From Corylus avellana (taxonomy: Eukaryota; Streptophyta; Magnoliopsida; Fagales; Betulaceae): a stretch of DNA of 64,000 bases. Both the position numbers and the translations under genes were made by a program. A model generated the notes under the pieces. The model was not told the origin of the DNA. It saw only the letters and a list, made by a program, of their open reading frames with translations, and ran no database searches. Where the stretch lies: contig NC_081548.1 in the NCBI RefSeq assembly GCF_901000735.1, forward strand, positions 8,025,811 through 8,089,810, in the 5' to 3' direction. This document shows, piece by piece, positions 46,048 through 57,345 of this stretch (positions are counted from its first letter, which is position 1; each line of letters begins with the position of its first letter).

Positions 46048-46499
46048 GGAGAAAATACACTTTATCCCTTGAAATATCTACTCATTTGCACTTTTAACCC
46101 CAACATTTGAAAAGTGACACTTTACCCCCTTCAAACTTTCAAATTGTTGCAATTCGATCATTCTAACTTTTTTTTCTTCCCAAAATGCTCCATCCCAATT
46201 TAAAAATAAAAATAAAAATAAAAAATTAAGGGGTGGCTGGCCATCCCAGTTGGGCCTAGGAGTAGCTTCGCCCACCCCTTAATTTTTAAATTTTTTTTTA
46301 AAAAAAAAAAAAATTAAAAATTTTTAACTTGAGATGGAGACATTTTGAAAAAAAATAATAATAATAAAAAAAAAAGTTAAAATGGTCGAATTGCAACAAT
46401 TTAAAATTTAAAAAAAAATAAAGTATCACTTTTTAAATATTTGAATTAAAAATGCAAATGAATAGATAGTTAGAGGAAAAAATAAAAAATATTTTTCCC
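46048..46499. mobile_element. MULE-type MITE, family A variant, copy 4
   Basis: This is a 452-bp foldback with ends GGAGAAAATACACTTTATCC and a diverged inverse. A perfect 9-bp duplication TAGTAAATA flanks it at 46039-46047 and 46500-46508. It is non-coding. Confidence 0.85.
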
Positions 46500-46508
46500 T
46501 AGTAAATA

Positions 46509-48184
46509 ATATAATTATTTTTCATTATTTTCTGATTTTTTTGTTCTTTTAAGACGACCACATAGTGTTCCTCACCACAGACTTGATAGTTGACAAGGAC
46601 TTGTGTGGGCGTTTAGTCATTGACAAATCTTATTTGTCGGCTTGACTGTGTCTGTCTCGCTCACTCACAAGTGTTAAGATGGAATCCAACTACCAAATTG
46701 TTAATACTATTTCTCTTGCTCTTAATAGTATTTGGTTAAATTATTAACATAAAATGGTTTTAAAATGCATTTTTTAATTTCAATTTGATTTTTTTTTTTT
46801 TAATCTAATGTAAAGTTGATAAATATTTTTGGTAGAGTTAATATTTGAAAAGGGTTTTGTATTTTGAAATGTTTCAACGATTTTAGAAAAGTATTTTTTG
46901 GGTTTGAAAATCAATAAAGTGTTTTCACAACTGTTAGTGATAACTTTTTGACTTCAATCCACCAAGCTGATTGTTAACATATTTGAATAAAAGAACCCTT
47001 TCACATGTATCATGTAATGTAAACTAGGGAATTTCATATTAACATGACCCAAAAAAACAAGGACAATTTATATGGGTTGGAGAAAGTCTTCTTATCCCTT
47101 TTGTTTGATAAGACTTCTCCTTTATAACTTTTTCTTTTCCTTAAATAAAAAAAATTTAACAAATGGACGGAGAAGTTTTTTCAATCCAATCTATAAAATT
47201 GTCATATGTCTCTTAACATACAAGAAATACATATTATTTTTAATAATATGTGAAAAGCACATACACTTTTTTTAATAGAATTTCTCCCGAATCTTTTAGT
47301 GTTATTAAGAAAGCATGTATTAAAAAAAAAAAAAAAATGTATTTCTCACATGCTTAAAAAATACATGACTGAAGACCACGCCTTATGAAGTGAAGGTCAC
47401 TAGTTCAAATCTATTCTCCCCCTTGTATAAACATGTCAAAAAAATAAATAAATAAATACATGACAATTTTATTGGCTGAGAGTTTAAAAGAAAACCCTGC
47501 CAAGTTTATTAAGTTGACAATATTTTTTGTCATTAAACTTCGATGAATATTGATTGTCACTTGCATGAGATTAGTTTTCATACTCATTGATTCGAGCCAT
47601 TATCCTTCGATCTTAGTTGTTTATGATGAGATTAGTTCTAGAATAAAAGTACGCCTTTCCAGCATAGCATATTATAAGAGTAATGCTAGAAATTACATTT
47701 TATTTTATAATTATTTTATAATGCTCACGTGGTAATTTCAACCAACCTTTGAATCAATTATTATTATTATTATTATTTTAAAAAATCATCATTGTGAGAT
47801 AAAAATATAAACCTCCAAATACATACTTAGAAGTATTATTACACATGACCAAAAAAAAAATTCCAAACTGTATTAAAGGAAATGGTTTCAAACACTGTCT
47901 ATAAAACTATCATATATTTTTTAACATGTAAGAATTACATAATTTTTTTAATAGAACAATTAAAAAAAAAAAAAAAAACACACATAATTCTTACGTGCTA
48001 TATAAACACATGATAATTTTTCATGCAGAACTAAAGAATCTTTCTTTGACCCAATTTGAAGAAAGTTTTTATCCACACAAATATGACTATGAATTCCACT
48101 ACATTACTGCTTCAAGATATTCTATACCACAAAAATCTTGATACGCCAAATTGTTGTCATTCCCATATACAAAAATCTTGATAA

Positions 48185-48230
<46 letters not shown>

Positions 48231-48650
48231 TAGTGCTACACATCTCAAATTTTTTTTATCAAAAGTTAGTTCTCAAATAATGTATTACTATCTCATTAAA
48301 TTTATTATTTTAAGAAGTGTGTTTCACATCATTTAAAAATCAATTTTTAAAAAAAATAAAAAATTGAATATATATATATATATATATATAGCAATAATTT
48401 ATATAATACCGGTATGTATAAACAGTATACACGCCAGTGTTATAATTTTTTTTTACTGTTTAAATATTATTTTAATTATATTTTATAATATTATAACACT
48501 GAGATGTATACCGTTTATACGCGCAAGCATTCTATATATATATATCCACACGCACCTGAACAACTGGTACTTGATTAGCAGTAGCCTAAGCCTAGGGTTG
48601 CCTCAATTATAAAGTTTAATGATTAATAGGGTTTGGGTTGGCCAACTGCA
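46509..48650. other. AT-rich intergenic region with microsatellites
   Basis: No gene is seen. (TA)n tracts lie at 48187-48226 and 48368-48391, and poly-A runs at 47321 and 47963. This is the upstream side of AFR. Confidence 0.5.
48407..48527. repeat. Small foldback element
   Basis: GTATGTATAAACAGTATACA and CAGTGTTATAAT on the left pair with their inverses on the right (CACTGAGATGTATACCGTTT). The short size and perfect centre resemble a tiny MITE. A target-site duplication was not established. Confidence 0.55.
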
Positions 48651-49091
48651 AGATAAGATGTGATTTTTTATTGTCTAATAAGGGCCCAAACTCCATTAAT
48701 GCTCTTTGACTCTGGTCACCATCCCCTCCTCCCTCCCACGTCACCTCTCCCGAATCCCGGTTCATTTTTCATTTCTTACCCTTTTGTTTCTTCACCCCAA
48801 GTCTTTTGCTTTTCGGATTTGCCGGAGTTTCTTTTTCTTGTTTTTTTTTTTTATCATGTCCTTATATTCCGCTTGGTTTCTAGAAATGAACCGCATAATT
48901 GGACACCACCCAAAAGAATTAAACTACTCCAAAAGCCAATAGCCCTTGCTAGCTTTCTCTGTAAAGCAAATCTTCCATCGTCATCACTCAATCTCTCTCT
49001 TTCTCTGTTTCTTTCTCTATATATTTTACAGAAAAAAGCTCTACAAACTTCAAAATTCTTCGGTTTGAATTTTCAAGCTCAAATTTCAAGA

Positions 49092-50216
49092 ATGAAAAGT
49101 CTGAGATCTTCGTCGGCGCTGGAGACGGAAGGCCGTGAAGAAAGTGGCCAGAATTCTGAGCCGTTGATTCCGGGGTTACCGGACGAGATCGCCGAGCTCT
49201 GTCTTCTATACCTTCCATACCCATACCAAGCTTCCGTAAGCTTGGTGTCGTTTTCATGGAAAAGAACCATTAGAGACCCTTTCTTTCTTAGCTCCAAGAC
49301 AGCTCTATCGCTCTCTTTCCCTTATATTTTTGTTCTTGCATTTCACGAATCAACGGCCAGGATTCAGTGGCAAACGTTGGACCCGCGATCCGGCCGTTGG
49401 TTTGTCTTACCTCCCATGCCATGCCCCTGGACCGCGTGCCCACCGGGGTTCGCCTGTGCCTCACTGCCACGCCAGGGGAAGCTTGTCGTCTTGGGCGGTA
49501 ATCGTATGCGGTCAGACCCAGAGACTCCCATGCAGTCCACGATCGTTTACCGTACATCAACGAATCAGTGGTCGCTGATGTCTCCTATGCCGACCCCACG
49601 ATCGTTTTTCGTGGCGGGGAGTATTAAGGGGAAGATCGTAGCCGTTGGTGGAAATGGGACCGGCAGCACCGAATCGATCGCAACCGCAGAATGTTATGAC
49701 CCCGAAAGCGACACTTGGACGGCGGCTGCCACGATAGACACGAGGTTGGCGAGGTACGAGTCCGCTGTAGTCGGGAACAAGATGTACGTTACGGAGGGGT
49801 GGTCGTGGCCGTTCAAATTCTCGCCCAGAGGCAGGGTCTACGACCCGGATGAGAACACGTGGCAGGGGATGAGCAAAGCGATGAGGGAGGGGTGGTCGGG
49901 GCTCAGCGTGGTTCTGGACGGGAGGATGTTCATGATATCGGAGTACGGAGACTGTCCGATGAAGGTGTACGTCCCAGATGATGACACGTGGAGGTATGTG
50001 GGTGGGGAGAAGTTCCCGCGTGAGGCAATGAAGAGGCCCTACGTTGTAAATGGAGTGGAGGGGAGGATTTATGTGGTGTCGTCCGGATTAAACGTAGCCG
50101 TAGGGAGGTTGTTTGAAGCGGAAAAGTGGGAATTCAAGGCGGAGTGGAGTGTTGTGGCTGCTCCAGAGGCTTTTCATGGCTTTTCTCCTCTAAATTGTCA
50201 GGTACTTTATGGATAA
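49092..50216 (+). CDS. AFR: AFR-type F-box/kelch protein, single exon, 374 aa
   Basis: The frame is open from 48660, but the ATG at 49092 starts the family-like protein. An F-box lies at about residues 24-70 (EPLIPGLPDEIAELCLLYLP) and binds SKP1. Kelch repeats follow to the end, with GKLVVLGG (~130), GKIVAVGGNG (~180), CYDPESDTW (~202), KMYVTEGWSWPF (~230) and VYVPDDDTW (~293). The DPRSGRWFVLPPMPCP and PREAMKRP segments match ATTENUATED FAR-RED RESPONSE (At2g24540). That protein is an SCF ubiquitin-ligase subunit acting positively in phytochrome A far-red signalling. Length fits the family and the frame is intact. The upstream 144 codons are low-complexity and lie in the leader. TATATATT near 49018 would be a close promoter if the transcript starts near 49045. 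Other F-box/kelch paralogues are possible. Confidence 0.9.
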   Translation: MKSLRSSSALETEGREESGQNSEPLIPGLPDEIAELCLLYLPYPYQASVSLVSFSWKRTIRDPFFLSSKTALSLSFPYIFVLAFHESTARIQWQTLDPRSGRWFVLPPMPCPWTACPPGFACASLPRQGKLVVLGGNRMRSDPETPMQSTIVYRTSTNQWSLMSPMPTPRSFFVAGSIKGKIVAVGGNGTGSTESIATAECYDPESDTWTAAATIDTRLARYESAVVGNKMYVTEGWSWPFKFSPRGRVYDPDENTWQGMSKAMREGWSGLSVVLDGRMFMISEYGDCPMKVYVPDDDTWRYVGGEKFPREAMKRPYVVNGVEGRIYVVSSGLNVAVGRLFEAEKWEFKAEWSVVAAPEAFHGFSPLNCQVLYG

Positions 50217-52699
50217 ACAATTGTGTGAGGAAGCCAGAAGGGTAATTGGAGTTCATTATGTATTTTTGTTTCTGAAGAAATTACTTAATGGGAAAGCTAA
50301 TCTTTCATGGCAAATTAATTAGTACTTAGTCTGGAGTTATTGCCTTTTTTCTTTTTTTTGGTGAAAAGATAATGAAATTCTTGTTGAGAAGTCATATGAC
50401 GTATCGTGATACCGGCGAAAAGTGAAAACTGCATTTTAACGCGTTTAGAAATTGCTAAAAAGGAATTCCTACATAGGTTTTTCATGACTTCAAAAAGCAA
50501 TTCATCTATCACTTCTTCTCAACAAATTGCTAATAAGGTTGCCAACTCATCACCATCACAACAGTAAAATTGACTTGACAATTTGACCCGCAAACTCAAC
50601 ATTAGTTTTAAGATTAAGATTTAAGTTAAACGGGTTCGAATCATAAATGAGTCACTTATTTAATAAACGTATTGTGTTTTGTTTGATATAAACAGATTGG
50701 CGAGTTAATCAAGTTAACACGAACTTAATATGTGAATCTGTTTTGCTGGCCCTAATAATAGTGTCCATTAGTCTAGTAAGATAAAAATAAGATAGAGTGT
50801 AGTATTTAACATTATTCTAATTTGTAATACTCCTATATCGATATTCTGAAGAAAAAAAAATGGCTATATTGTTTATGCATGTTAATACTAATAATATTAT
50901 TAGAAGGATATGCATTAGAAATGGACAAGTTTAGGACACGCATTAGGGAACCAATCTGTGTTCAGGTTCAGATTGGTTCCTGCATCGGCACAAAAAACAG
51001 GTTTCCTCGGGACATGGGGACGTGGCAAAGGTCAACCTGCAGCAACACCCTGTTGCGCATATTCCTGATGTCCAAATCCAACGAAGCGGACCATTGTTCA
51101 TTTGTTTGTTTTTGTTAGGCAATCTTTATGTAATATTATATAGGACCCTCCCTTGTAGTCCCTTTTCCCTTCTTAAATTAGAAAAAAAAAAAAAAAAAAA
51201 AAAAAAATATAGTCCACTTTTGGATTTTTGCTAACCCATTTAGCCCTTCTCTATCAAATTCATTCAACTTTACAACTACCCTGTAACATGAGGCAACAGC
51301 TGTGTGATGCCTATCATTTTTGTGTAAGGTTTTGTTTTCTTAGCGTGATGTTTCCTTTTGAATATATATATATATATATACCACCGCTTTAATGACCCTT
51401 TTTTATATTAAAGGGTCGAGTCGCTACAATAACTTGTACATATCAATTAGCATCTTATAACATAAGCAAATCACATCAAAGATTATAATAATGCAGCGGG
51501 AACAATTAAAACAATACTAATACATGTTAAGGCAATTTTTGGGTTGGAACAAACTACCACAATAGTTACTGCATGATTGTACTAAGATGGCTCTCCCTCA
51601 ATGTCAAAGGGCTCTCGATAGTTGATAGGAACAGAAGACACTCTGATACTTAAGTTAGTATGCATGTTTTAGAAAACACTCTGATACTTAAGTTAGTATG
51701 CATGTTTTAGAGTGTGAAAGAATCGCTTGATTCTTTGATAACTTATGCATGAAAACATGCATACTTAGGTTAGTATGCATGTTTTTCAAAAATTGATTCT
51801 TAAATGATATGTCGTCACTATTATTTTGAGAAATGTGTCACTCTCTCATGGGACGGTGAAATATCACTTAATAACCAACATTTGAGGGGGGAAAAAAAAA
51901 ATTGAGAAGTATAGCATTTCCCTAAAAGTTTATAAACATAACAAAAATGATGACAAATTCAAAAGGTGGACTAACCGATAGTCTGACTTTAAAAAAAGAA
52001 AAAGAAAAAGCCAAAGTAGAAGGCTACCGAATCCTCATCAACACTCTCGTGAATTGTAACACAAGGTCCACAACATTATCTATGCAATTGTTTAGTAGCT
52101 ATACACATTCAGCTGCATTTATGGGGTTTTCTTGGCCTTACTTGCTAAGAGATGGAGCTTTTTTCTTTCTCTTCTCCTCACTTATTCTCTCAAACTCACT
52201 CTCCCACTCAGCCCATGTCTCTCTCTAAACCCATTTTCTAACTCATAAGATTTTCATCCACAAATCACCTCCAAACTACCCAAACCAGAGAGAGGCGATG
52301 ATCACTCGAGTCTTTTAATTTGGAAATTTTGGTGACTCCATTCTTTTTCAAAGGTTCAAGAGATAGCAATGAATATATGCTAGCTATATTTTGAAGCATG
52401 TCTTGGAAGAGTAAAGTATAAGCCAAGGAGTCATATAAAAAACATCCCAGAGATGCACTGAGATAGTGTGCAGGTAGACGAGAGATTTTGGAATAAACAA
52501 ATTATCATGCGTTGAATAATAATCATGAAAAAGGGTATATACTATATATTATCATTCCCCATTCCATATTGGAAGGAATTCCTACTCGCTCATGCTTATG
52601 ACGAACCGCACTCGCCTTTCTAGGACATGATCAGATCATAATCAGACATCATGCATTCTTGCTTACGTGTTCAAATCACTTGCATCCAGAAGCTTCAAA
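50217..52699. other. Intergenic between AFR and zinc-ribbon copy 2
   Basis: No gene is seen. An AAACGGGT-type diverged repeat lies at 50570-50760 (compare 8571-8850). A poly-A run is at 51180-51206 and (TA)n at 51363-51380. An open frame at 51947-52228 has no recognised product. Confidence 0.5.
51638..51713. repeat. Tandem duplication, 38-bp unit x2
   Basis: The unit beginning ACACTCTGATACTTAAGTTA occurs twice back to back. A third partial copy, CTTAGGTTAGTATGCATG, lies near 51769, with an inverted GCATGTTTTC-type segment between. Confidence 0.9.
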
Positions 52700-52966
52700 A
52701 AAAACGCGCGTATGACATGGGATTCTTTCAGAGATAAAACGCGTGGAAAAGTAATCAGGTAGGGGCTAGAGTCTTCTACATACGCGCTTCAAATAACACA
52801 CACGATTTTCCAGCTTCCAGGAACCCGCATCATTCTCAATCCTTTATATGCACACACAAACATAATCACCTGCCAAAATCCATAACCTAAAAAATTCCAA
52901 TCTTCCAAGTTTGTGAAATTATCAGCAAAATTCAGAGAGACAGACAGACAGAAAGAAAGAGAAGGG
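52700..52966 (+). promoter_or_regulatory. Promoter of zinc-ribbon copy 2
   Basis: CGCG cores lie at 52704-52711 (ACGCGCGT), 52739-52744 (ACGCGT; the reverse strand reads CGCGTTTT) and near 52782. TTATATG at about 52844 is a likely TATA. CGCG boxes, and CGCGTT in particular, are bound by CAMTA factors in rapid calcium/stress responses. The GGGGCTAGAGTCTTCTACAT block (52763-52782) is shared with the copy 1 promoter. Homology between loci starts near 52742. Confidence 0.55.
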
Positions 52967-53167
52967 ATGTGTCTGGTTTTTGTTTGCGATCAGGACGAGA
53001 GGGTTGTGTCGAGGCAGGCAGCGCCGGGGGCGTGTCCGTACTGCGGGGGGATGGTGCAAGCCATGGACGTACAGAGCCAGTGGAGGTTCTGTTTCGTGCC
53101 TCTCTATTTCCGGAACAAGCGCAAGCACTACTGCACCATATGTGCCAAACGCTTGGTCGTTCAGTGA
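52967..53167 (+). CDS. 66-residue CPYC/CTIC zinc-ribbon protein, copy 2
   Basis: This is a single exon starting MCLVFVCDQDERVVSRQ, with the same CPYC and CTIC pairs as copy 1. Sixty-three of 66 residues are identical between copies. The start at 52967 is preferred over the open frame from 52913 because the extra residues are not conserved in copy 1. It converges on PTRHD1 copy 2, mirroring locus 1. The role is unknown; zinc binding is inferred from the cysteine pairs. Confidence 0.86.
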   Translation: MCLVFVCDQDERVVSRQAAPGACPYCGGMVQAMDVQSQWRFCFVPLYFRNKRKHYCTICAKRLVVQ

Positions 53168-54189
53168 AATATATACAGACCCAGATACCCAGATGAGATG
53201 ATCAGATCAAAGGCACACCTTTTTGTTTTCTTTGTTGTCGTTTTTGTTTGAAGTATGTACTGAGAGATCTATCTCCTTGTGTATAATAATAAATACTATA
53301 GTTTTGACCTTTTCAATTACTGCGGCATGAGATCTTTATCTCTGTATACTTTTTCAACATTTTGCTTTCATGATTCAATGCACCCATAGAGCAGCACTAA
53401 TTGAAAATATTTGTTCACATTTGGCAGTTCTCATTACTCCCCTAAATATGGAAATCTCTTCGGCTCATTTGTTTTGAGGACCATGATCAAATGTAGTCGG
53501 CTAACCTTCTTTGGCGTCTCATATTGCATGGTCAAAGGGGAGGAAAGTAAGAAAATGCAGAAATTATTTAGGGAAAAATGTTTTAGACCAAAACATAGCC
53601 TTTTAGAACGAGAGTTTCCTAGCAGGCGATCATTTTTCCTAGAGCTTTTACATTAGTCAATTCCATATCTACTCTCTGCTATAAGTTGGTCCATATTGAA
53701 GATAAATTCTATCACTCCTGTGAAGAAGAGACTAACGCATGCAGCAAAGGGCTCTAAACAAAGTGAGCTTTATTTATACATTTTCCATTGTTTTCTATTT
53801 TCAATTAAAAAACAATTCAACAAACATACGTATAATTACTTTTACTTTTATGTTACATCATTTTGAAAGGTAGAAAAACAAAAAGCACACTTTAAAAAGC
53901 ATTATTAAGGGCTAAAGATGAAGATTTAGCACAAGTTCGATAAACATAGGAGACCGAGAGACAATTCGAAGATTTAGTTCTCATAAAATGACTTCTCTTT
54001 TGAGTGTATATTCTGTAAGGATTGTTTTCCATTTATTGTACGATACAACATGATGCAAAACACTGGAATTATAAATACAATACAGCCTCTCAGGGATGAA
54101 TAGATTGCTTGAGGCTTTTCATCAAACACCTTGTGTGTATACGTTTATAAATACAATACAGACAAAACATGGATCCTTCTTGTTCCTTC
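53168..54189. other. Interval between the convergent pair at locus 2
   Basis: The first ~140 bases match the copy 1 3' flank. After that no gene is recognised. A GAGACCGAGAGACAATTCGAAG block near 53950 recurs at 55045 (GAGACTGAAAGATAATTCGAAG), bracketing the copia fragment as an imperfect direct repeat. Confidence 0.45.
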
Positions 54190-54990
54190 CTCACGTGGCA
54201 TGAACGTTGTGGTTTGTAAATGGGTTTTTAAACTTCAAAAGAAATGTTGATGGCTCAATCGAACATCACAAGGACTGCTTGATTGCCAAGGGCTTTCATC
54301 AATGATCGGGCCTGGATTATGACAATATCTACAATCCAGATGATAAGCCTACAACTATTCACATCGGCTGCTCCATGAAGATGCGTATATGGCCCTACCG
54401 CCTAGATTTCAGATTCCACAATTTCCAAATTATGTTTGCAAGCTTCAAAAGGTTCTTTATGGACTTAAACAGGCCCCACGAGCCTGGTTTTCTCCTATTC
54501 TGGATACTGTTCTTTGCAGTTCTTTACCGTCCTTTGCTATTGATATTCCTACCGCTCCCGTCAGTCAAAAAATAGGATGACAAAAAAGGTGTGTCTGGTC
54601 TGGTGTAACAAATATGACTTGATATGTTGATCTACCACTGCTTTCCATATCCCTGGATAAGCCTTTTTTTTTTCTTTTTTTTTTTTTTGTTGGTAGATAA
54701 CCTCCGAACACTACTTAAAAGACTTGGCTTTGGGGTGGTTTCTCTGCCCTTTTTTTGTTTCAAACACCTTCTCTTCTTGAGTTATATCCTCTTCACTCTT
54801 TCTTCTTATGGTAAATCAAACTGCATTTGATTGAGCCATTATCACAATTTGGAAACTTCTTTATCCAAATTTAATGTTAGGCTTAGCACCAAGCTTATTG
54901 AATTGGGCTTAATTGACTCGAGATCTGATTCATCTCAATTTATTATCATTACCGGGTCCAATCTCGATGCAAAGGACTTAAACAGAGCAA
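54190..54990 (+). pseudogene. Ty1/copia reverse transcriptase fragment
   Basis: The pieces, in shifting frames, are a CKWVFKLQKK segment, LLHEDAYMALPPRFQIPQFP, YVCKLQKVLYGLKQAPRAWF, and near 54870 a KLIELGLIDSRSDSSQFI segment. They follow the order of copia RT. The part holding the YVDD box is missing and stops are frequent. No LTRs were identified. Confidence 0.75.
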
Positions 54991-55504
54991 CTCTAAACAA
55001 ACTAAATAAGCTAAAGATAATGATGAAGACCAACATCTGTTGGTTAAACAGAGGAGACTGAAAGATAATTCGAAGACTTAGGTTACATTTGGTATTAAGA
55101 ATGAAAGAACGTTGAATGGGCTAGCCGTTCCCATGGCCCGTGAGAGAATGACTAGTCCTTAAATTGAGATAAAATTAATCCTACTAACAAACCCTATTGA
55201 GAAAAAATAATCCCTGTTCGAAATATAATTACCCCTACTTAAATTAGTTTTCCTAACCTTATCACCTATCCCTAATTGAATTATTACTCCTAATCCTAAT
55301 CCTAATCTTATCACCAGGCTAAAGCACATAACATACTATTTCAGATAAAGGCTGTTAATCAGATTGCAAGGTTTGCTTCAATTCTAAATTGATTAAGCGA
55401 GAAATTTAAATTCAATCTCAGCAACTCAAATTCATAATTCAGGCATTTCCCAGCAGGACAATATTCAAAAAAAAAAAAAGGGGGTTGATGAAATTAAGGT
55501 TACC

Positions 55505-56310
55505 TCACTTGCAGAGTTTCAACTTCTTGAAAAATGATGATACAACAGATTTGGGATAGGGCTTGGTAGCAAGGCAAGTTGGAATGTTTTCAGGTTGTTC
55601 TATCCACAGTTTATGAGTGATGCCACCAGCTGTGAGCTTTTCTGACAAGTTCAAGATCTGAGGTTCTCCTTTCACCTCAAGAGTGACCTACATTTTTGAA
55701 AAATACAATGAATTACAAGTAGGTCTGTTTTAGGCAATTAGCTGGTTCATAGGAAAACATGTATGAATCAAAACCTTAAAAGTTTTAGACCATATTCTAC
55801 GAGTAAAATTTGGAAGCCCTGCCTCTTCTCATGCATACATATTATATAAATTTCCGCTAGCAAGTAAAATTTGCCACTCTTGGAACATTCTTAATCTAAC
55901 CTTCGGAGAAAATTATGAAACGCATTAATAAAGAATAGAACAAGGCTTTTTACCTTATGCATAGAATCAATGTTTTGGGGACTACAATACTCGACGGTGT
56001 GAGGATCGTCCTTGTGGGACCAGACGGCACACACGGAGGCATGGCAGCCCTGTGTCACGACGCTTCCGAGCGGCCATGTGTCAATCAGGTCTCGCCGGAG
56101 CACCACGTACTGGACTAGCACGTCGGAGTTCTCCGCCTTCACGCCGTTGCCGTCCTCGTGTACGGCGGGTTCACTCATTGAGTTCGAAGGCCGAGTCCAG
56201 ACGCGCCGGGGAGACGAAAAGGTAGCCCTAATTGTAGTGATTGAGAAGGGAAATCGAGAGTTGGAGGATGTGAAAGTGAAAGGAAATGGCGAGGCGCGAA
56301 GAGATGCCAT
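55505..56310 (-). CDS. PTRHD1-type peptidyl-tRNA hydrolase, copy 2, full length
   Basis: Exons 56310-55954 and 55687-55505 (GT-AG, phase 0) encode 179 residues. Residues 1-44 are Ser/Arg/Phe-rich with few acidic residues (MASLRASPFPFTFTSS...), fitting a plastid or mitochondrial targeting peptide. The PTRHD1 domain follows with YVVLRRDL, TWPLGSVVTQGCHAS and LWIEQPENIPTC. Exon 2 differs from copy 1 at about five of 183 positions, one replacing Ala with Thr (GGITHK). PTH2-family enzymes recycle peptidyl-tRNA. The start at 56310 is the first in-frame ATG. It is convergent with zinc-ribbon copy 2. Confidence 0.88.
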
Positions 56311-56419
56311 GCCAATTGCCACGCTCAGTGGGCTCGAGTCACTGGGAAGAAGAGAGAAACGTCAACAAAGCCCATATAACAGTACAGTGTGGGCCTCCGA
56401 AAAAACTAGGCAAGCCTAC

Positions 56420-57345
56420 TTTGTCTAATATTCCAATAATAGAGTTTTCAACTTTTCACAATTCAAACTTTCTTTTTTTTTTCTTTTTAAAGAAAAAATA
56501 TCAAAATTAATTCATGTGCTTAATCAAAAAAAAAAATCCCATGTATTTTCAATTTGGTCAAATAAATTTTCGAAATTTAAATTATTATCAAATATTTCAT
56601 TTTAGGGATCCAATCTATCCCTATCTCTTTGACGTTGTAATGGAGGGGTTTTTTTTTTTTTTTTTTTTTTTCAAACCGATGGAGGAGGCTGCTTTGGGGA
56701 CGGAGTTCCGTTCCCATTCGAAATGCCAAATCGTCAAACTCTCCCATCACGGATATCGTTGCATACTATCATATACTAGCATACTGACCGAAGTTGACCT
56801 CAAGTGGCCCATTCGTACATGGTGCACCCATCGCAACTATCCATTGAATCTAAAGCCAAATCATAAAAGTAAATATATGTAATCTTAGGGTCAAACACAT
56901 GTAATGGTAGCACACGACCTATTGTCATATCATACGATACAAATATTGTTTATTTATCGTAAATCATATAGTAAGCTATTCCCATTTGAAAAAGTTATGA
57001 TCACATTATAAAAATTAGTAGCCTCATGACATATTATTTGAAAAGTAAAACATACTCAGTTCACAGACATATCACGTATTTGAATATATATATATATATA
57101 TATAATAAAATAAAAATCTATAAGTATTTACTTGCCTCATGTGAGTCTCCTCACTCTCAAACATCTCAACTTCCGAGTTACTCCAATACATAACCTAAAG
57201 TCAGACACTGTTACACTAGAAATCCTAATCTTGCACATCGAACCCCTAATTAAGAAATAAAAACCCTAATAAGAATCAATTTAGTGAAATGTTTGGTGAC
57301 TACCACAATGTTTGAGAAACCCAAAACTAGCTCCTAAACTCATTA
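56420..57345. other. Intergenic, LTR-like remnants
   Basis: No gene is seen. Part of 56900-57330 (TTACTTGCCTCATGTGAGTC and nearby) is loosely like the minus-strand gypsy LTR around 31000, so an old LTR piece is likely. (TA)n lies at 57086-57103, and a long T-run at 56649-56671. Confidence 0.4.

Noticed and set aside
1081..48391. CRISPR-like or phage-type arrays among the repeats
   Set aside because: All arrays are microsatellites, minisatellites or transposon ends. There are no spacers and no cas genes, and the genome is a plant.
48660..49091. N-terminal extension of AFR open for 144 codons
   Set aside because: The extension is low-complexity, lacks homology to the family and lies in a CT-rich leader. 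The ATG at 49092 gives the expected protein length.
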